Position numbers and translations under genes: made by a program. The notes under the pieces were generated by a model. The model worked only from the letters and a program-made list of their open reading frames with translations. It had not been told where the DNA came from and did not search any database. Below, piece by piece: positions 17,390 through 26,023 of a stretch of DNA of 64,000 bases. The first letter of the stretch is position 1, and each line of letters opens with the position of its first letter. Source of the stretch: [Clostridium] aerotolerans DSM 5434 (lineage in GTDB: Bacteria; Bacillota; Clostridia; Lachnospirales; Lachnospiraceae); NCBI RefSeq assembly GCF_000687555.1, contig NZ_JHWJ01000001.1, positions 248,001 through 312,000 of the forward strand. Direction: 5' to 3'.

Positions 17390-18400
17390 ATGATTGTATC
17401 ATGGCTGACCACCAATCAATGCAATTTAAAATGCAGGCATTGCTATCAGGATGCCGGAAGCAGGCGTGACAAGGAACTGAGCACAGAAGAAGCCAAAAAA
17501 ATGATAGAAGAGATCAAAGCCGCAGGTTTTAAAATTATGATATTCAGTGGAGGAGAACCTCTCATGCGACCGGACATCTATGAGCTGGTGTCATATGCCA
17601 GCGCTCAGGGCCTTCGCCCGGTCTTTGGTACCAATGGAACTTTGATTACAGAGGATACTGCAAGAAGGCTGAAAGAATGCGGCGCAAAAGCAATGGGAAT
17701 TAGCATTGACAGCCTGGATCAGGATAAACACAACTATTTCCGGGGAAAAGAGGACGCGTACCAACTGACCATGGAAGGTATTGAGAACTGTAAAAAAGCA
17801 GGCCTGCCCTTTCAGATTCATACCACCATTATGGATTGGAATCAGAACGAAGTATGTGACATCATTGATTTCAGTGTAAGAACAGGTGCCATTGCCTGCT
17901 ATCTGTTTTTTCTCATTCCTGTAGGCAGAGGTAAGTTCCTGGAAAGAACCGCCCTTGAGGTGCTGGAATATGAGAATCTGTTAAAAACCATTATGGAAAA
18001 GCAAAAGCAGGTGCCCATTGATATAAAGCCTACCTGTGCTCCCCAGTTTATCAGAGTGGCAAAACAGATGGATGTAAAGACCCGGTTTCAAAAAGGCTGT
18101 CTTGCAGGACTGTCCTATTGCATCATTGACCCGACGGGAACCGTAAGACCCTGTGCTTACATGGTAGAGGAAGCTGGCAATGTCAGAGAGGAGCCCTTTG
18201 ACCAGATATGGAGGAACAGTAGCTTATTAAATCATCTTCGCACCAGGCATTACAAAGGGACATGTCATGGCTGTGCTTATGAAGAGGAATGCGGAGGCTG
18301 CCGGGCAAGGGCAGGATACTATCATGAGGGAGATTATATGGGAGAGGACAGCTACTGCGCCTACGGAAAAGGTTTTGAGACAGGAGGGACATTGGCTTGA
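17390..18400 (+). CDS. Radical SAM/SPASM protein, AhbD/NirJ-like
   Basis: 336 residues from ATG 17390 (AAGGAG 7 bases upstream); an ATG at 17363 has no site. The radical SAM cluster motif is CNLKCRHC (Cys11, 15, 18), followed by FSGGEPL. The C-terminal SPASM region has CLAGLSYC, PTGTVRPCAYM, then CHGCAYEEECGGCRARAGY and a last Cys in EDSYC, very like heme-pathway enzymes AhbD and NirJ (CGGCRARA). Known relatives trim propionate side chains of coproheme-type tetrapyrroles. Here the stop overlaps the start of an importer binding protein, so enzyme and importer probably act on one compound. Exact reaction unknown; a peptide-modifying role is less likely as no precursor peptide is seen. Confidence 0.8.
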   Translation: MIVSWLTTNQCNLKCRHCYQDAGSRRDKELSTEEAKKMIEEIKAAGFKIMIFSGGEPLMRPDIYELVSYASAQGLRPVFGTNGTLITEDTARRLKECGAKAMGISIDSLDQDKHNYFRGKEDAYQLTMEGIENCKKAGLPFQIHTTIMDWNQNEVCDIIDFSVRTGAIACYLFFLIPVGRGKFLERTALEVLEYENLLKTIMEKQKQVPIDIKPTCAPQFIRVAKQMDVKTRFQKGCLAGLSYCIIDPTGTVRPCAYMVEEAGNVREEPFDQIWRNSSLLNHLRTRHYKGTCHGCAYEEECGGCRARAGYYHEGDYMGEDSYCAYGKGFETGGTLA

Positions 18401-19341
18401 AGGTAAAGTACATAATAGCAGCAATCCTCTGTTTTCTGCTTGCCGGATTGGTGAATGGATGCAGCCGTAAGAGTGAGGAGCCGGCCCCTACATTGGAAGG
18501 ATACCGGTTTGCGGATGCTTTGGGCCAGGAGGTCACCGTCAATAATCCAAAGCGTGTGGTCGCCCTCATGGGAAGCTTTGCGGAGACCTGGCTGAATGCA
18601 GGAGGAGAGCTGGTTGGAGTTACCGATGATGCTTTCGAGGAGCGAGGACTAACCCTTTCAAAAGATATGGTCACAGTTGGTACCTATAACAGTCCGAACC
18701 TTGAAAAAATTATGGAATGCTCCCCGGATCTGGTTATTCTGTCTTCCGAAACAAAGGAACATGTGGCACTTAAGGATACACTGAATCAGGCGGGAATTAC
18801 GACAGCTTACTTCCAGGTGACTTATTTTGAGGATTATTTAGATATGCTGAAAACCTGCACGGATATCACTGGGCGAAAGGATCTTTATGAAAAAAATGGT
18901 GTGGAAATCAAACAGAAGATCGATTCCATACTTTCAGCCAAAAGCAGCTTACCTTCTCCCTCCATTCTCTTTCTCGTGACTTATTCCGGAGGCGCCATAG
19001 TAAAAAATTCCCAGTGCATGACCGGAAAAATGTTAAAGGATTTAGGCTGCAATAACATTGCAGATAAAAACAAGAGCCTGTTAAAGGAATTTAACCTGGA
19101 GTCCATCATTCAGGAAGACCCGGATTATATTTTTGTCGTGCCCATGGGAAACAGTGATGAGCTGGCAAAGAAAAACCGAGAGGAAACGGTGGAGAAAAAC
19201 CCGGCCTGGAATGGACTTCGAGCAGTAAAAAACAGTCATTATATCATCTTGCCAAAAGAGATGTTTTTATATAAACCAGATGCAAAATGGGGGGAAAGCT
19301 ATGAGTACCTTTCAAACATTCTTTCAGGAGAAAAGAAGTAA
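18397..19341 (+). CDS. ABC importer substrate-binding lipoprotein (iron/tetrapyrrole type)
   Basis: 314 residues with a TTG start that overlaps the radical SAM stop by 4 bases (TTGA), indicating translational coupling; AGGAGG is 9 bases upstream. Lipoprotein signal (ILCFLLAGLVNGC, lipid Cys22). The mature part is a class III helical-backbone binding fold (VTVNNPKRVVALMGSFAETWLNAGG, PNLEKIMECSPDLVILSS), as in BtuF, FhuD and heme-binding HmuT/IsdE. It captures an iron chelate, heme or corrinoid. The ligand is not readable from sequence. Confidence 0.85.
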   Translation: MKVKYIIAAILCFLLAGLVNGCSRKSEEPAPTLEGYRFADALGQEVTVNNPKRVVALMGSFAETWLNAGGELVGVTDDAFEERGLTLSKDMVTVGTYNSPNLEKIMECSPDLVILSSETKEHVALKDTLNQAGITTAYFQVTYFEDYLDMLKTCTDITGRKDLYEKNGVEIKQKIDSILSAKSSLPSPSILFLVTYSGGAIVKNSQCMTGKMLKDLGCNNIADKNKSLLKEFNLESIIQEDPDYIFVVPMGNSDELAKKNREETVEKNPAWNGLRAVKNSHYIILPKEMFLYKPDAKWGESYEYLSNILSGEKK

Positions 19342-20326
19342 AGCCTGGATATTTCTTTTTTTGTCAGCAGCAGGACTTTTTGCAGGACTGATGGCAGGAC
19401 TCTGTCTGGGAGCCAGCCCCATAGGATTTCCACTGCTTATAAAGACTTTAAGCCAAGGGGATCCTGATGATTATTTATTTCGTATTATAGTGACAGTACG
19501 TTTCCCCAGAGTGTTAGGTGCACTGCTGGCTGGAAGCGGTCTTGCCGTGTCTGGAACCATCATTCAGTCGGTGCTCAATAATCCTCTGGCAAGCCCGAAC
19601 ATTATAGGAGTCAATGCCGGAGCCGGATTCTTTGTTTTACTGACGTCCGCTCTACTTCCTCCCACTCTTTACCTGCTTCCGGCAGCTGCATTTTTCGGTG
19701 CCATGTTTGCCTGCCTGCTGGTGCTTCTTGCGGGAGCTTTGGGCCAGATGTCACAGCTTATGCTGGTGTTGGTCGGATTCGTGGTAAACAGTATATTCAG
19801 CGCCGGGATGAACGCAATCATGATCTTATATCCCGATGCCTACGTAGGATCAGGCAATTTCCTGGCAGGAGGACTCTCTTCTGTGACCACTAAAGCTCTG
19901 GCCTGTCCCTCCGTTCTTATTATGCTTGGCCTGATACTTGCAGTTCTTTCTTCCAAAGGATTAAATCTTCTAAGTCTTGGAAGTGACTATGCCAGAACCC
20001 TTGGGATGAATGTCCCCGTAAGCAGGTGCCTGTATCTGGCTGTGGCTTCCATCCTGGCCGGTGCAGCGGTAAGCTTTTGTGGGTTGATTGGCTTTGTAGG
20101 ACTTTTGGTTCCCCATGGCGTAAAGCTGCTCATTGGCACGGATAACCGGTTTGTAATCCCTGCCAGTGCCCTGACAGGGGGCTGGTTCGTCATTATCTGC
20201 GATCTGCTTTCAAGAACCATGTTTCTGCCCTATGAGCTGCCGGTAGGCATCTTTATGTCGTTGATTGGGAGTCCCTGCTTTCTATATCTGATTTTAAAAA
20301 GCAGAAAGAACCGTATCAGTGGTTAG
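19301..20326 (+). CDS. FecCD-family ABC importer permease
   Basis: 341 residues from ATG 19301, preceded by GGGGGGA; it overlaps the binding-protein gene by 41 bases. About ten membrane spans with the FecCD hallmarks RFPRVLGALLAGSGLAVSGTIIQSVLNNPLASPNIIGVNAGAGF (split region, residues ~65-108) and CGLIGFVGLLVPHGVKLLIG, where the LVPH segment contacts the ATPase. Works as a homodimer in import of siderophores, heme or cobalamin. Confidence 0.92.
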   Translation: MSTFQTFFQEKRSKAWIFLFLSAAGLFAGLMAGLCLGASPIGFPLLIKTLSQGDPDDYLFRIIVTVRFPRVLGALLAGSGLAVSGTIIQSVLNNPLASPNIIGVNAGAGFFVLLTSALLPPTLYLLPAAAFFGAMFACLLVLLAGALGQMSQLMLVLVGFVVNSIFSAGMNAIMILYPDAYVGSGNFLAGGLSSVTTKALACPSVLIMLGLILAVLSSKGLNLLSLGSDYARTLGMNVPVSRCLYLAVASILAGAAVSFCGLIGFVGLLVPHGVKLLIGTDNRFVIPASALTGGWFVIICDLLSRTMFLPYELPVGIFMSLIGSPCFLYLILKSRKNRISG

Positions 20327-20340
20327 AAAAGGAGGAGGCT

Positions 20341-21105
20341 ATGATCCGGTTTGAGCACGTGGCTTATTCCTATAACAAGATTCCCTTTATTGAGGATATG
20401 AACATAAGCTTTGAAATGGGAAGGATAACGGCCATCATAGGCCCCAATGGGTGCGGAAAAAGTACGGTCATCAAGCTTTTAGCCCGTCTGTTAAGGCCCA
20501 GCCGGGGAAGAATTCTCTTAAATGGACTGGATATCAGCTCCATCAGACGAAAGCTATTTGCCAGAGAATTCTCCGTACTGCTGCAAAGTGGCCACATACC
20601 GGATATGACGGTGGAACAAGCGGTCCGTTCTGGCAGGTACCCTTATCAGTCTTTTTTAGAACCGGCCTCTCATGAGGACCAGTTCATGACAGACCAGGCG
20701 ATAGCAATGGCGGATTGTAATTGGTTTAGAGAAAAACCAATGTGTCAGCTGTCCGGGGGAGAACGGCAGAGGGTATTCCTTGCCATGATACTGGCTCAGG
20801 ATACCCCGGTAATATTATTAGATGAGCCCACTACTTATCTTGATATTAACGTCTCCTATGACATGATGGAGCTGATACGGGAGCTGAATGAGAAGATGGG
20901 AAAGACGGTAGTCATGGTCCTTCACGATATGAATCTGGCACTAAATTATGCCGATCAGGTGATTTTAATGGATCAGGGAAGGATTGTCAGCTTTAATTCC
21001 GCAGCCGATCAGGGACTTCATGAACGAATCGGCGAAAGGTTTGGTGTGAAAATACAAAGCGTTTCACAGGAGGAGGAATCTCAGTTTTATTATTTGAAGA
21101 GGTAA
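20341..21105 (+). CDS. FepC/BtuD-type ABC importer ATPase
   Basis: 254 residues. Walker A GPNGCGKST (about residues 35-43), Q-loop LLQSGHIPDMTVEQAV, signature LSGGERQR, Walker B VILLDEPT and switch His in VVMVLHDMNLAL. It completes the importer with the binding protein and permease, 14 bp after the permease. AAGGAGGAGG precedes the ATG. Confidence 0.95.
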   Translation: MIRFEHVAYSYNKIPFIEDMNISFEMGRITAIIGPNGCGKSTVIKLLARLLRPSRGRILLNGLDISSIRRKLFAREFSVLLQSGHIPDMTVEQAVRSGRYPYQSFLEPASHEDQFMTDQAIAMADCNWFREKPMCQLSGGERQRVFLAMILAQDTPVILLDEPTTYLDINVSYDMMELIRELNEKMGKTVVMVLHDMNLALNYADQVILMDQGRIVSFNSAADQGLHERIGERFGVKIQSVSQEEESQFYYLKR

Positions 21106-21190
21106 CATCAGGTTATTTCATGAGAAATTACAATGAAAATAAACAAATAATAAACAAATAATAAAACTTTTAAAGATAATATATATAATA

Positions 21191-21219
21191 TTGAAAATAT
21201 TGTCGGATTAAGGTATAAT
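21191..21219 (+). promoter_or_regulatory. Sigma-A promoter of korAB
   Basis: TTGAAA (21191-21196), 17 bases, TATAAT (21214-21219), 27 bases before the korA ATG. Upstream is an AT-rich tract with a direct repeat of AAACAAATAAT (about 21141-21162), possibly an UP-like element. Confidence 0.7.
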
Positions 21220-21246
21220 TAGTGAAAAATACAAGGAGGTAAGCTT

Positions 21247-22914
21247 ATGTATAATATTCTGATTGGCGGTGCAGCCGGACAGGGCATTGACACCACAGTA
21301 TCTATTCTGGAAAAGCTGTTAAAGCGTTCCGGTTACTATATTTTTACAACGAGAGATTTCATGTCACGGGTTCGGGGAGGCCATAACTTTTCCCTCCTGC
21401 GTTTTGGTACAGAAGAGATTACTTCTCACAGCGATATTTTGGATGGAATCATAGCACTTAATGAGGAAACCATTGTATTACATAAAGACAAACTAAAAGG
21501 AAAAGGTTTTATATTATGTGACATCAGTCTGGATTATTCAGATCCGGAATTAAATATGATTAAGCTTCCCATGACTCAGATTGCAAAGGAACTTGGGAAT
21601 GTGCGAGCATCTGGAAGCGTTGCGATCGGCGCAGTATTAAAATTGTTTGGAGAGCCTTTCACCTATGTGGAAGAAGTGATGAAAAGTCTGATGAAGAGCC
21701 AGATTCTGGAGGTGAATGTAAAAGCAGCGGAGGCAGGCTATGGAAAGGTAGAACCGTTGTTTGAGCATCTTGACGGAGGCTTTCAGGATTATATGCTCAT
21801 TTCAGGAAGTGAAGCCTTAGGGTTAGGAGCAGTGGCCGGCGGCCTTAAGTTTTATTCTGCCTATCCAATGTCACCGTCAACAGCCGTTCTTGAATATCTG
21901 GCATCCGTAGGTAATTCTGCCGGAGTACTGGTAGAGCAGGCAGAGGATGAGATTGCAGCCGTCAATATGGCAATCGGTGCCTCCTTTGCAGGCGCAAGAG
22001 CCATGACCGGAACCAGCGGAGGCGGTTTCTGTCTTAAGGTAGAGGCCCTGGGCTTTTCCGGAATTGCGGAAATCCCTCTTGTGGTAGTAGATGTACAGAG
22101 GCCGGGACCTGCCACAGGTCTACCCACCAGAACGGAACAAAGTGATCTAAAGTTTGTTATTTCCGCTTCCCAGGGAGAATTTCCACGAATGGTCATTGCG
22201 CTGAGGACTCAGGAAGATGCTTTTTATCAGACAGCCAGAGCTTTGAATCTGGCGGAAAAATACCAGATACCAGTCATTCTTTTAAGTGACCAGTATCTTG
22301 GTGATGGAACTGCCTGTGTAAAGCCTTATGACTTCTCCCGGATATCCTTCTCAGACCATGCCACTGAGGCAGAAGGGGAGTATTTACGCTATCGGATTAC
22401 AGAAGATGGAATCTCCCCAAGACTGGTGCCTGGAAAGACAGAGCATCTGGTGGCAGCTGACAGTGACGAACACGATGAAAGAGGCTGGATTACAGAATCT
22501 GCCCTTGTAAGAAACCAGATGGTGGAAAAGCGCATGAGGAAATTAAAGGGCCTATGCGAAGAGCTTTTAGAGCCTGAATTTATTGGCGATGAGAATTGCT
22601 CCACCCTGCTCCTTGGCTGGGGTTCTGTTTATGGCCCCATAAAGGAAGCAGTTCAGACCCTCAATAAGAATGGCGGCAGCTATGGAGCCTTAGTATTTGG
22701 AGACATTTATCCCCTTCCCCAAGAACGGTTAAAGAAATATGCCAGTGGCAGAAAGCTGATTAATGTAGAGCAAAATGCCACCGGCCAGTTGGCTTCCCTG
22801 ATTCGCGGAGAAACAGGAATTGCCTGTGACGACAGCATCTTAAAATATGACGGTCGTCAGATCACAGGAGAAGAAATCGTGAAACAATTACTGGAAGGAG
22901 GTAAAAAGTCATGA
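21247..22914 (+). CDS. korA: 2-oxoacid:ferredoxin oxidoreductase, fused gamma-alpha subunit
   Basis: 555 residues. The first ~175 residues are the gamma domain (GGAAGQGIDTTVSILEKLL, RDFMSRVRGGHNFSLLRFG) and the rest the alpha part (YPMSPSTAVLEYLAS, EQAEDEIAAVNMAIGASFAGARAMTGTSGGGFCLKVEALG, LPTRTEQSDL). With the beta subunit it decarboxylates a 2-oxoacid (2-oxoglutarate or branched-chain type) to acyl-CoA and reduced ferredoxin, a typical step in clostridial amino acid fermentation. It overlaps the beta gene by 4 bases (ATGA). Confidence 0.9.
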   Translation: MYNILIGGAAGQGIDTTVSILEKLLKRSGYYIFTTRDFMSRVRGGHNFSLLRFGTEEITSHSDILDGIIALNEETIVLHKDKLKGKGFILCDISLDYSDPELNMIKLPMTQIAKELGNVRASGSVAIGAVLKLFGEPFTYVEEVMKSLMKSQILEVNVKAAEAGYGKVEPLFEHLDGGFQDYMLISGSEALGLGAVAGGLKFYSAYPMSPSTAVLEYLASVGNSAGVLVEQAEDEIAAVNMAIGASFAGARAMTGTSGGGFCLKVEALGFSGIAEIPLVVVDVQRPGPATGLPTRTEQSDLKFVISASQGEFPRMVIALRTQEDAFYQTARALNLAEKYQIPVILLSDQYLGDGTACVKPYDFSRISFSDHATEAEGEYLRYRITEDGISPRLVPGKTEHLVAADSDEHDERGWITESALVRNQMVEKRMRKLKGLCEELLEPEFIGDENCSTLLLGWGSVYGPIKEAVQTLNKNGGSYGALVFGDIYPLPQERLKKYASGRKLINVEQNATGQLASLIRGETGIACDDSILKYDGRQITGEEIVKQLLEGGKKS

Positions 22915-23756
22915 GTGAATTCAAAACATATGAAACAGCCTGGTGTCCTGGCTGCGGTAATTTTTCCATATTAAACAGTTTAAAAACAGCCTTAGAGGAG
23001 TTAGGAAAGAATCCTCATGAGGTGCTGATGCTTGGAGGAATCGGGCAGGCGGCGAAAACACCTCAGTATATCAGTGCCAACAGCTTCTGCGGACTCCACG
23101 GCAGAGCGCTGCCGGCGGCAGTGGCAGCTAAGATAGCCAACGAAAAGCTTACCGTAATCGTCAATTCCGGTGACGGGGATTCTTACGGAGAAGGAGGAAA
23201 CCATTTTATTCACAACATCAGAAGAAACGTGAATATCACCCATTTTGTCCATGATAACCAGATTTACGGACTGACCAAAGGGCAGGCATCTCCAACCACA
23301 GCAGAAGGTCATGTGACAGGGGTACAGACGGAGGGCAACATAAATCCTCCCTTAAACCCAATGCTTTTGGCCCTGGCATCAGGAGCCGGCTTTGTAGCCA
23401 GAGGCTTCAGCGGTGATGCCAAGCAGCTGACAGCCCTTATGAAAGCAGCCATTGAGTATCCTGGCTACGCATATGTGGATATTATGCAGCCCTGCATTAC
23501 CTTTAATAAGATCAATACATTCGCATATTATAAGAATGCAGTTATGCCTCTGCCGGAGGATTACGACCATACCGATAAGCTGGAGGCAATGAGAATTGCT
23601 ATGGGCCTTGATGATAAGATTCCAACTGGTATCATCTATAGAGAGGATAAGGCAGATTTCCACAAAAAGCATGCTCTCTTAAGAGACGGAAAGCCTCTCC
23701 TTGACCAGGAAAGAGAGCCCCATGTGCTTGACGAATTAATACAAAGCTTTATTTAA
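22911..23756 (+). CDS. korB: 2-oxoacid:ferredoxin oxidoreductase, TPP-binding beta subunit
   Basis: 281 residues. WCPGCGNFSILNSL and the FCGLHGRALPAA motif give three Cys that, with a fourth, can bind the [4Fe-4S] cluster; GDGDSYGEGGNHFIHNIRRN is the thiamine diphosphate/Mg site. No ferredoxin-domain (delta) gene is adjacent, as in other two-subunit Kor/Vor enzymes. Substrate specificity is not deducible from sequence alone. Confidence 0.92.
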   Translation: MSEFKTYETAWCPGCGNFSILNSLKTALEELGKNPHEVLMLGGIGQAAKTPQYISANSFCGLHGRALPAAVAAKIANEKLTVIVNSGDGDSYGEGGNHFIHNIRRNVNITHFVHDNQIYGLTKGQASPTTAEGHVTGVQTEGNINPPLNPMLLALASGAGFVARGFSGDAKQLTALMKAAIEYPGYAYVDIMQPCITFNKINTFAYYKNAVMPLPEDYDHTDKLEAMRIAMGLDDKIPTGIIYREDKADFHKKHALLRDGKPLLDQEREPHVLDELIQSFI

Positions 23757-23800
23757 GAAGAAACAGTAATCACTGTGAAATGATTCTGCCTCTCTTACAG

Positions 23801-23847
23801 AAAACCAGGGTAAAAATCCTCGTGTGTGGATTTCTACCCTGGTTTTT
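23801..23847. terminator. Terminator after korB (bidirectional)
   Basis: AAAACCAGGGTA..AATCC (from 23801) pairs with GGATTTCTACCCTGG (23828-23842), followed by TTTTTT. The other arm overlaps the 3' end of the kinase remnant on the minus strand. Confidence 0.85.
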
Positions 23848-23998
23848 TGCATATCTGAAACTTCAACGGAAACCAGAACACACTCCCCATATCCTGGCTG
23901 GATTCGGCGCCGCAGGTGCCCCCGTGGAGGGAGATAATCTTTTTTACGATAGAAAGACCTGATCCGGTACCTGTAATGCCACGTTTGTGAGTTTTATC
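23834..23998 (-). pseudogene. Remnant of a sensor histidine kinase (C-terminal ATPase end)
   Basis: Directly after the response regulator stop, in the same frame, 54 residues read on to TAG at 23836-23834. They include KRGITGTGSGLSIVKKI, the G2 box of the HATPase_c domain, then SLHGG and GSVFWFPLKF, the usual last strand of a membrane histidine kinase. There is no start codon or upstream kinase sequence: the gene should be over 1 kb but only its tail remains, so an internal deletion most likely removed the sensor, HisKA and N/G1 boxes. Confidence 0.75.
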
Positions 23999-24682
23999 TT
24001 ATCCATCAAACCGGTACCCCAATCCCCGTAATGTAGTGATCAATCCAGCGTATGGGCCCAGTGATTTTCTAAGTAATTTCATATGAGTATCTAAAGTCCG
24101 GTCATCTCCAAAGTAATCGTAGCCCCAGACTTCTGCTAAGATACGCTCTCTCGCAACGGCAATGTCTTTATTGCGTATGAGAAAGAAGAGAAGATCGTAT
24201 TCCTTGGGAGCCATATCCACCGGTTGACCATCGATTGATACCTTGTAGGCAGTCATATCTGCCCGAAGTCCCTCTTTCATATATACAATATGACTCTTTT
24301 CTTCAAGTGCAGCAGTGCTTATGGAGGTGCGGCGTAAAATTGCATTTACCCGCAGCATAATTTCTTTTGTGGAAAATGGTTTTACTACATAGTCATCAAT
24401 TCCCAGTTCAAAGCCAAGTATCTTGTCATGCTCCTCGCCGCGTGCGGAGAGTATGATGACGGGTGTCTGGCTTGTTTTACGTATTTCCTTTATGGCAGAA
24501 AAGCCGTCCAGCTCTGGCATCATAACATCCATAATAATGATATCAAAGGATTCCTTTTGACAAAGTAAAACTGCTTCTAATCCGTTGCCTGCTTCTGTTA
24601 CTTCATGTTCTTCAGAAGTGGCATAACGTTTCAGGTCAGCACGAAGCGCAGCCTCATCATCACATAGTAATAATTTTGCCAT
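23999..24682 (-). CDS. OmpR/PhoB-family response regulator
   Basis: 227 residues. Receiver domain with acidic pocket CDDE, phospho-acceptor Asp in IIIMDVMMPELDGF, and the Thr/Lys switch positions (ILSARG, VVKPFS); then a winged-helix DNA-binding domain ending DTHMKLLRKSLG and RGLGYRFDG. The ATG follows AGAGGTG. It is divergent from the secreted repeat protein at 25001. Its cognate kinase is reduced to the remnant just downstream, so it is an orphan here and would need another phosphate donor. Confidence 0.93.
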   Translation of the reverse strand: MAKLLLCDDEAALRADLKRYATSEEHEVTEAGNGLEAVLLCQKESFDIIIMDVMMPELDGFSAIKEIRKTSQTPVIILSARGEEHDKILGFELGIDDYVVKPFSTKEIMLRVNAILRRTSISTAALEEKSHIVYMKEGLRADMTAYKVSIDGQPVDMAPKEYDLLFFLIRNKDIAVARERILAEVWGYDYFGDDRTLDTHMKLLRKSLGPYAGLITTLRGLGYRFDG

Positions 24683-25000
24683 ATAATCACACCTCTTTCC
24701 AATCGTAGCACATAATCAGATACCGGGAATCTAAGATGAGTTCCTCTTAATTACAGTATCCGTCTCATTATATAACATAGAAATGACGTTACTTTGTCTG
24801 TTGCCTGAAATTAAGCTTAAATTTGTTCCTGGAAAATAAAAGAGAAGAATAAGGCTTAGAAATGTTCAGAGGAAAATCAGATTGCGAACATAAGTCCGTC
24901 AAATTTACCGGGTATGATATGGGAAGAACAAAACGAAAGGAGGCAGTATCAATAAAAGCTAAAAGCAACTGTTGACAGATAAATATAAGGAGATGATCAT
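24683..25000. other. Divergent promoter region, response regulator / secreted protein
   Basis: 318 bases without a gene. It contains an imperfect palindrome around AAATTAAGCTTAAATTT (about 24809-24826) and, further on, an AAAGGAGG at about 24938 that is not followed by a start codon. It probably holds both divergent promoters and operators for the response regulator, but no single promoter stands out. Confidence 0.35.
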
Positions 25001-25792
25001 ATGAGAAAAAACATTAAAAATTATTCATTATTAGTTGTTGCATTGGCATCTATATCGATTGGAAGCAGCGCAATGGTATATGCAAAGACATCTGCTTCTT
25101 CTGCAAGTTCATCACAGACAGAGTCAACCGTTCCTTCCGAAAGAAAAGAGGGCGGACGTGACCATAAGGGTGGCTTTGGATTAGGCCAGAGCAGTCTGGA
25201 AAGCCTCGTTTCCAACGGAACCATTGACCAGGCAACTGCTGATAAAATCATAGCTTTTAGGAAAGCCCAGCAAGCAAGCAGGGAAGAGGAAAAGGCCAAG
25301 ATCGATGCTATGACGGAGGACGAAAGAAAAGATTACTTCTCCAATAAGAAAGAAGGACAGAAAGGTGATCCTTTCTCTGATATAGTGAGTGAGGGAATCA
25401 TCACCTGGACCCAGGCTGATGCCATTAAGGCAGCTATGCCTGAACACAAGGAAGAAGGAAGGGGAGAAAAGCGGGGCTTCGGCTTCCTTGAAAACAACCT
25501 GGCAGGTCTTGTATCCGCCGGAACCATCGACCAGAATGCTTCTGACAAGATCACAGCTTATTTAAATAATCTTGAATCTGAAAGAGAAGCAGAGAGAACC
25601 AAAGTGGAAGCTATGACTGAAACAGAAAAACAGGAATATTTTTCTTCAAATCATAAGAAAGAAAAGGTTGATCTGTTTGCAAATATGGTGAATGAGGGTA
25701 TTATCACACAAGCAGAGGCTGATGCCATAAAGGCAGCTATGCCGGAAAAGCCTTGTGATAATCCTCCTACAGCTTCTGACACCGTTTCATAA
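25001..25792 (+). CDS. Secreted repeat protein (DUF2680-like)
   Basis: 263 residues with a Sec signal peptide (cleavage likely after VYA, about residue 28), a Ser-rich linker, and two ~90-residue repeats. Each repeat has LVS-G-TIDQ-ADKI, then an acidic/basic helix with K-AMTE-E--YFS, then a second helical hairpin -V-EGIIT-ADAIKAAMPE. Such GIIT-ADAI helical hairpins are typical of DUF2680-like cell-surface or secreted proteins of unknown role. Its divergent orientation from the response regulator suggests it is a target. The single late Cys (CDNPP) is unpaired. Confidence 0.7.
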   Translation: MRKNIKNYSLLVVALASISIGSSAMVYAKTSASSASSSQTESTVPSERKEGGRDHKGGFGLGQSSLESLVSNGTIDQATADKIIAFRKAQQASREEEKAKIDAMTEDERKDYFSNKKEGQKGDPFSDIVSEGIITWTQADAIKAAMPEHKEEGRGEKRGFGFLENNLAGLVSAGTIDQNASDKITAYLNNLESEREAERTKVEAMTETEKQEYFSSNHKKEKVDLFANMVNEGIITQAEADAIKAAMPEKPCDNPPTASDTVS

Positions 25793-25834
25793 AATTTTAG
25801 ATTTTGTAAAATTCCTATATAGCACCGCAGAAGG

Positions 25835-25910
25835 GGTAAACGATCCCCTAATAGTAAGACACAGAAAAATAGGCTGTGTTTGACTGTTAGGGTGGAGTTT
25901 ACCTTTTTTT
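25835..25910 (+). terminator. Long-stem terminator after the secreted protein gene
   Basis: GGTAAAC..CCCTAATAGT..ACACAG pairs with CTGTGT..ACTGTTAGGG..GTTTACC over almost the whole 25835-25903 span, then TTTTTTT. The stem is unusually long (near 30 pairs with mismatches). Confidence 0.85.
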
Positions 25911-26023
25911 CGTCTATCCATAATTGTTTGCATACTGTATAATTCCATCCAATGGAAAATAAAATGAAATAAAAACGAAAAGGATCCTTCCAAAATGATT
26001 GGAAGATCCATATGGAGGAGCTT

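Noticed and set aside
21141-21162. Short AAACAAATAAT direct repeat as a CRISPR or plasmid iteron
   Set aside because: Only two copies in AT-rich promoter DNA; no spacers or replication gene.
23780-23962. 60-codon plus-strand frame after korB
   Set aside because: It overlaps a terminator and is antisense to the histidine kinase remnant, whose G2 box is the better reading.
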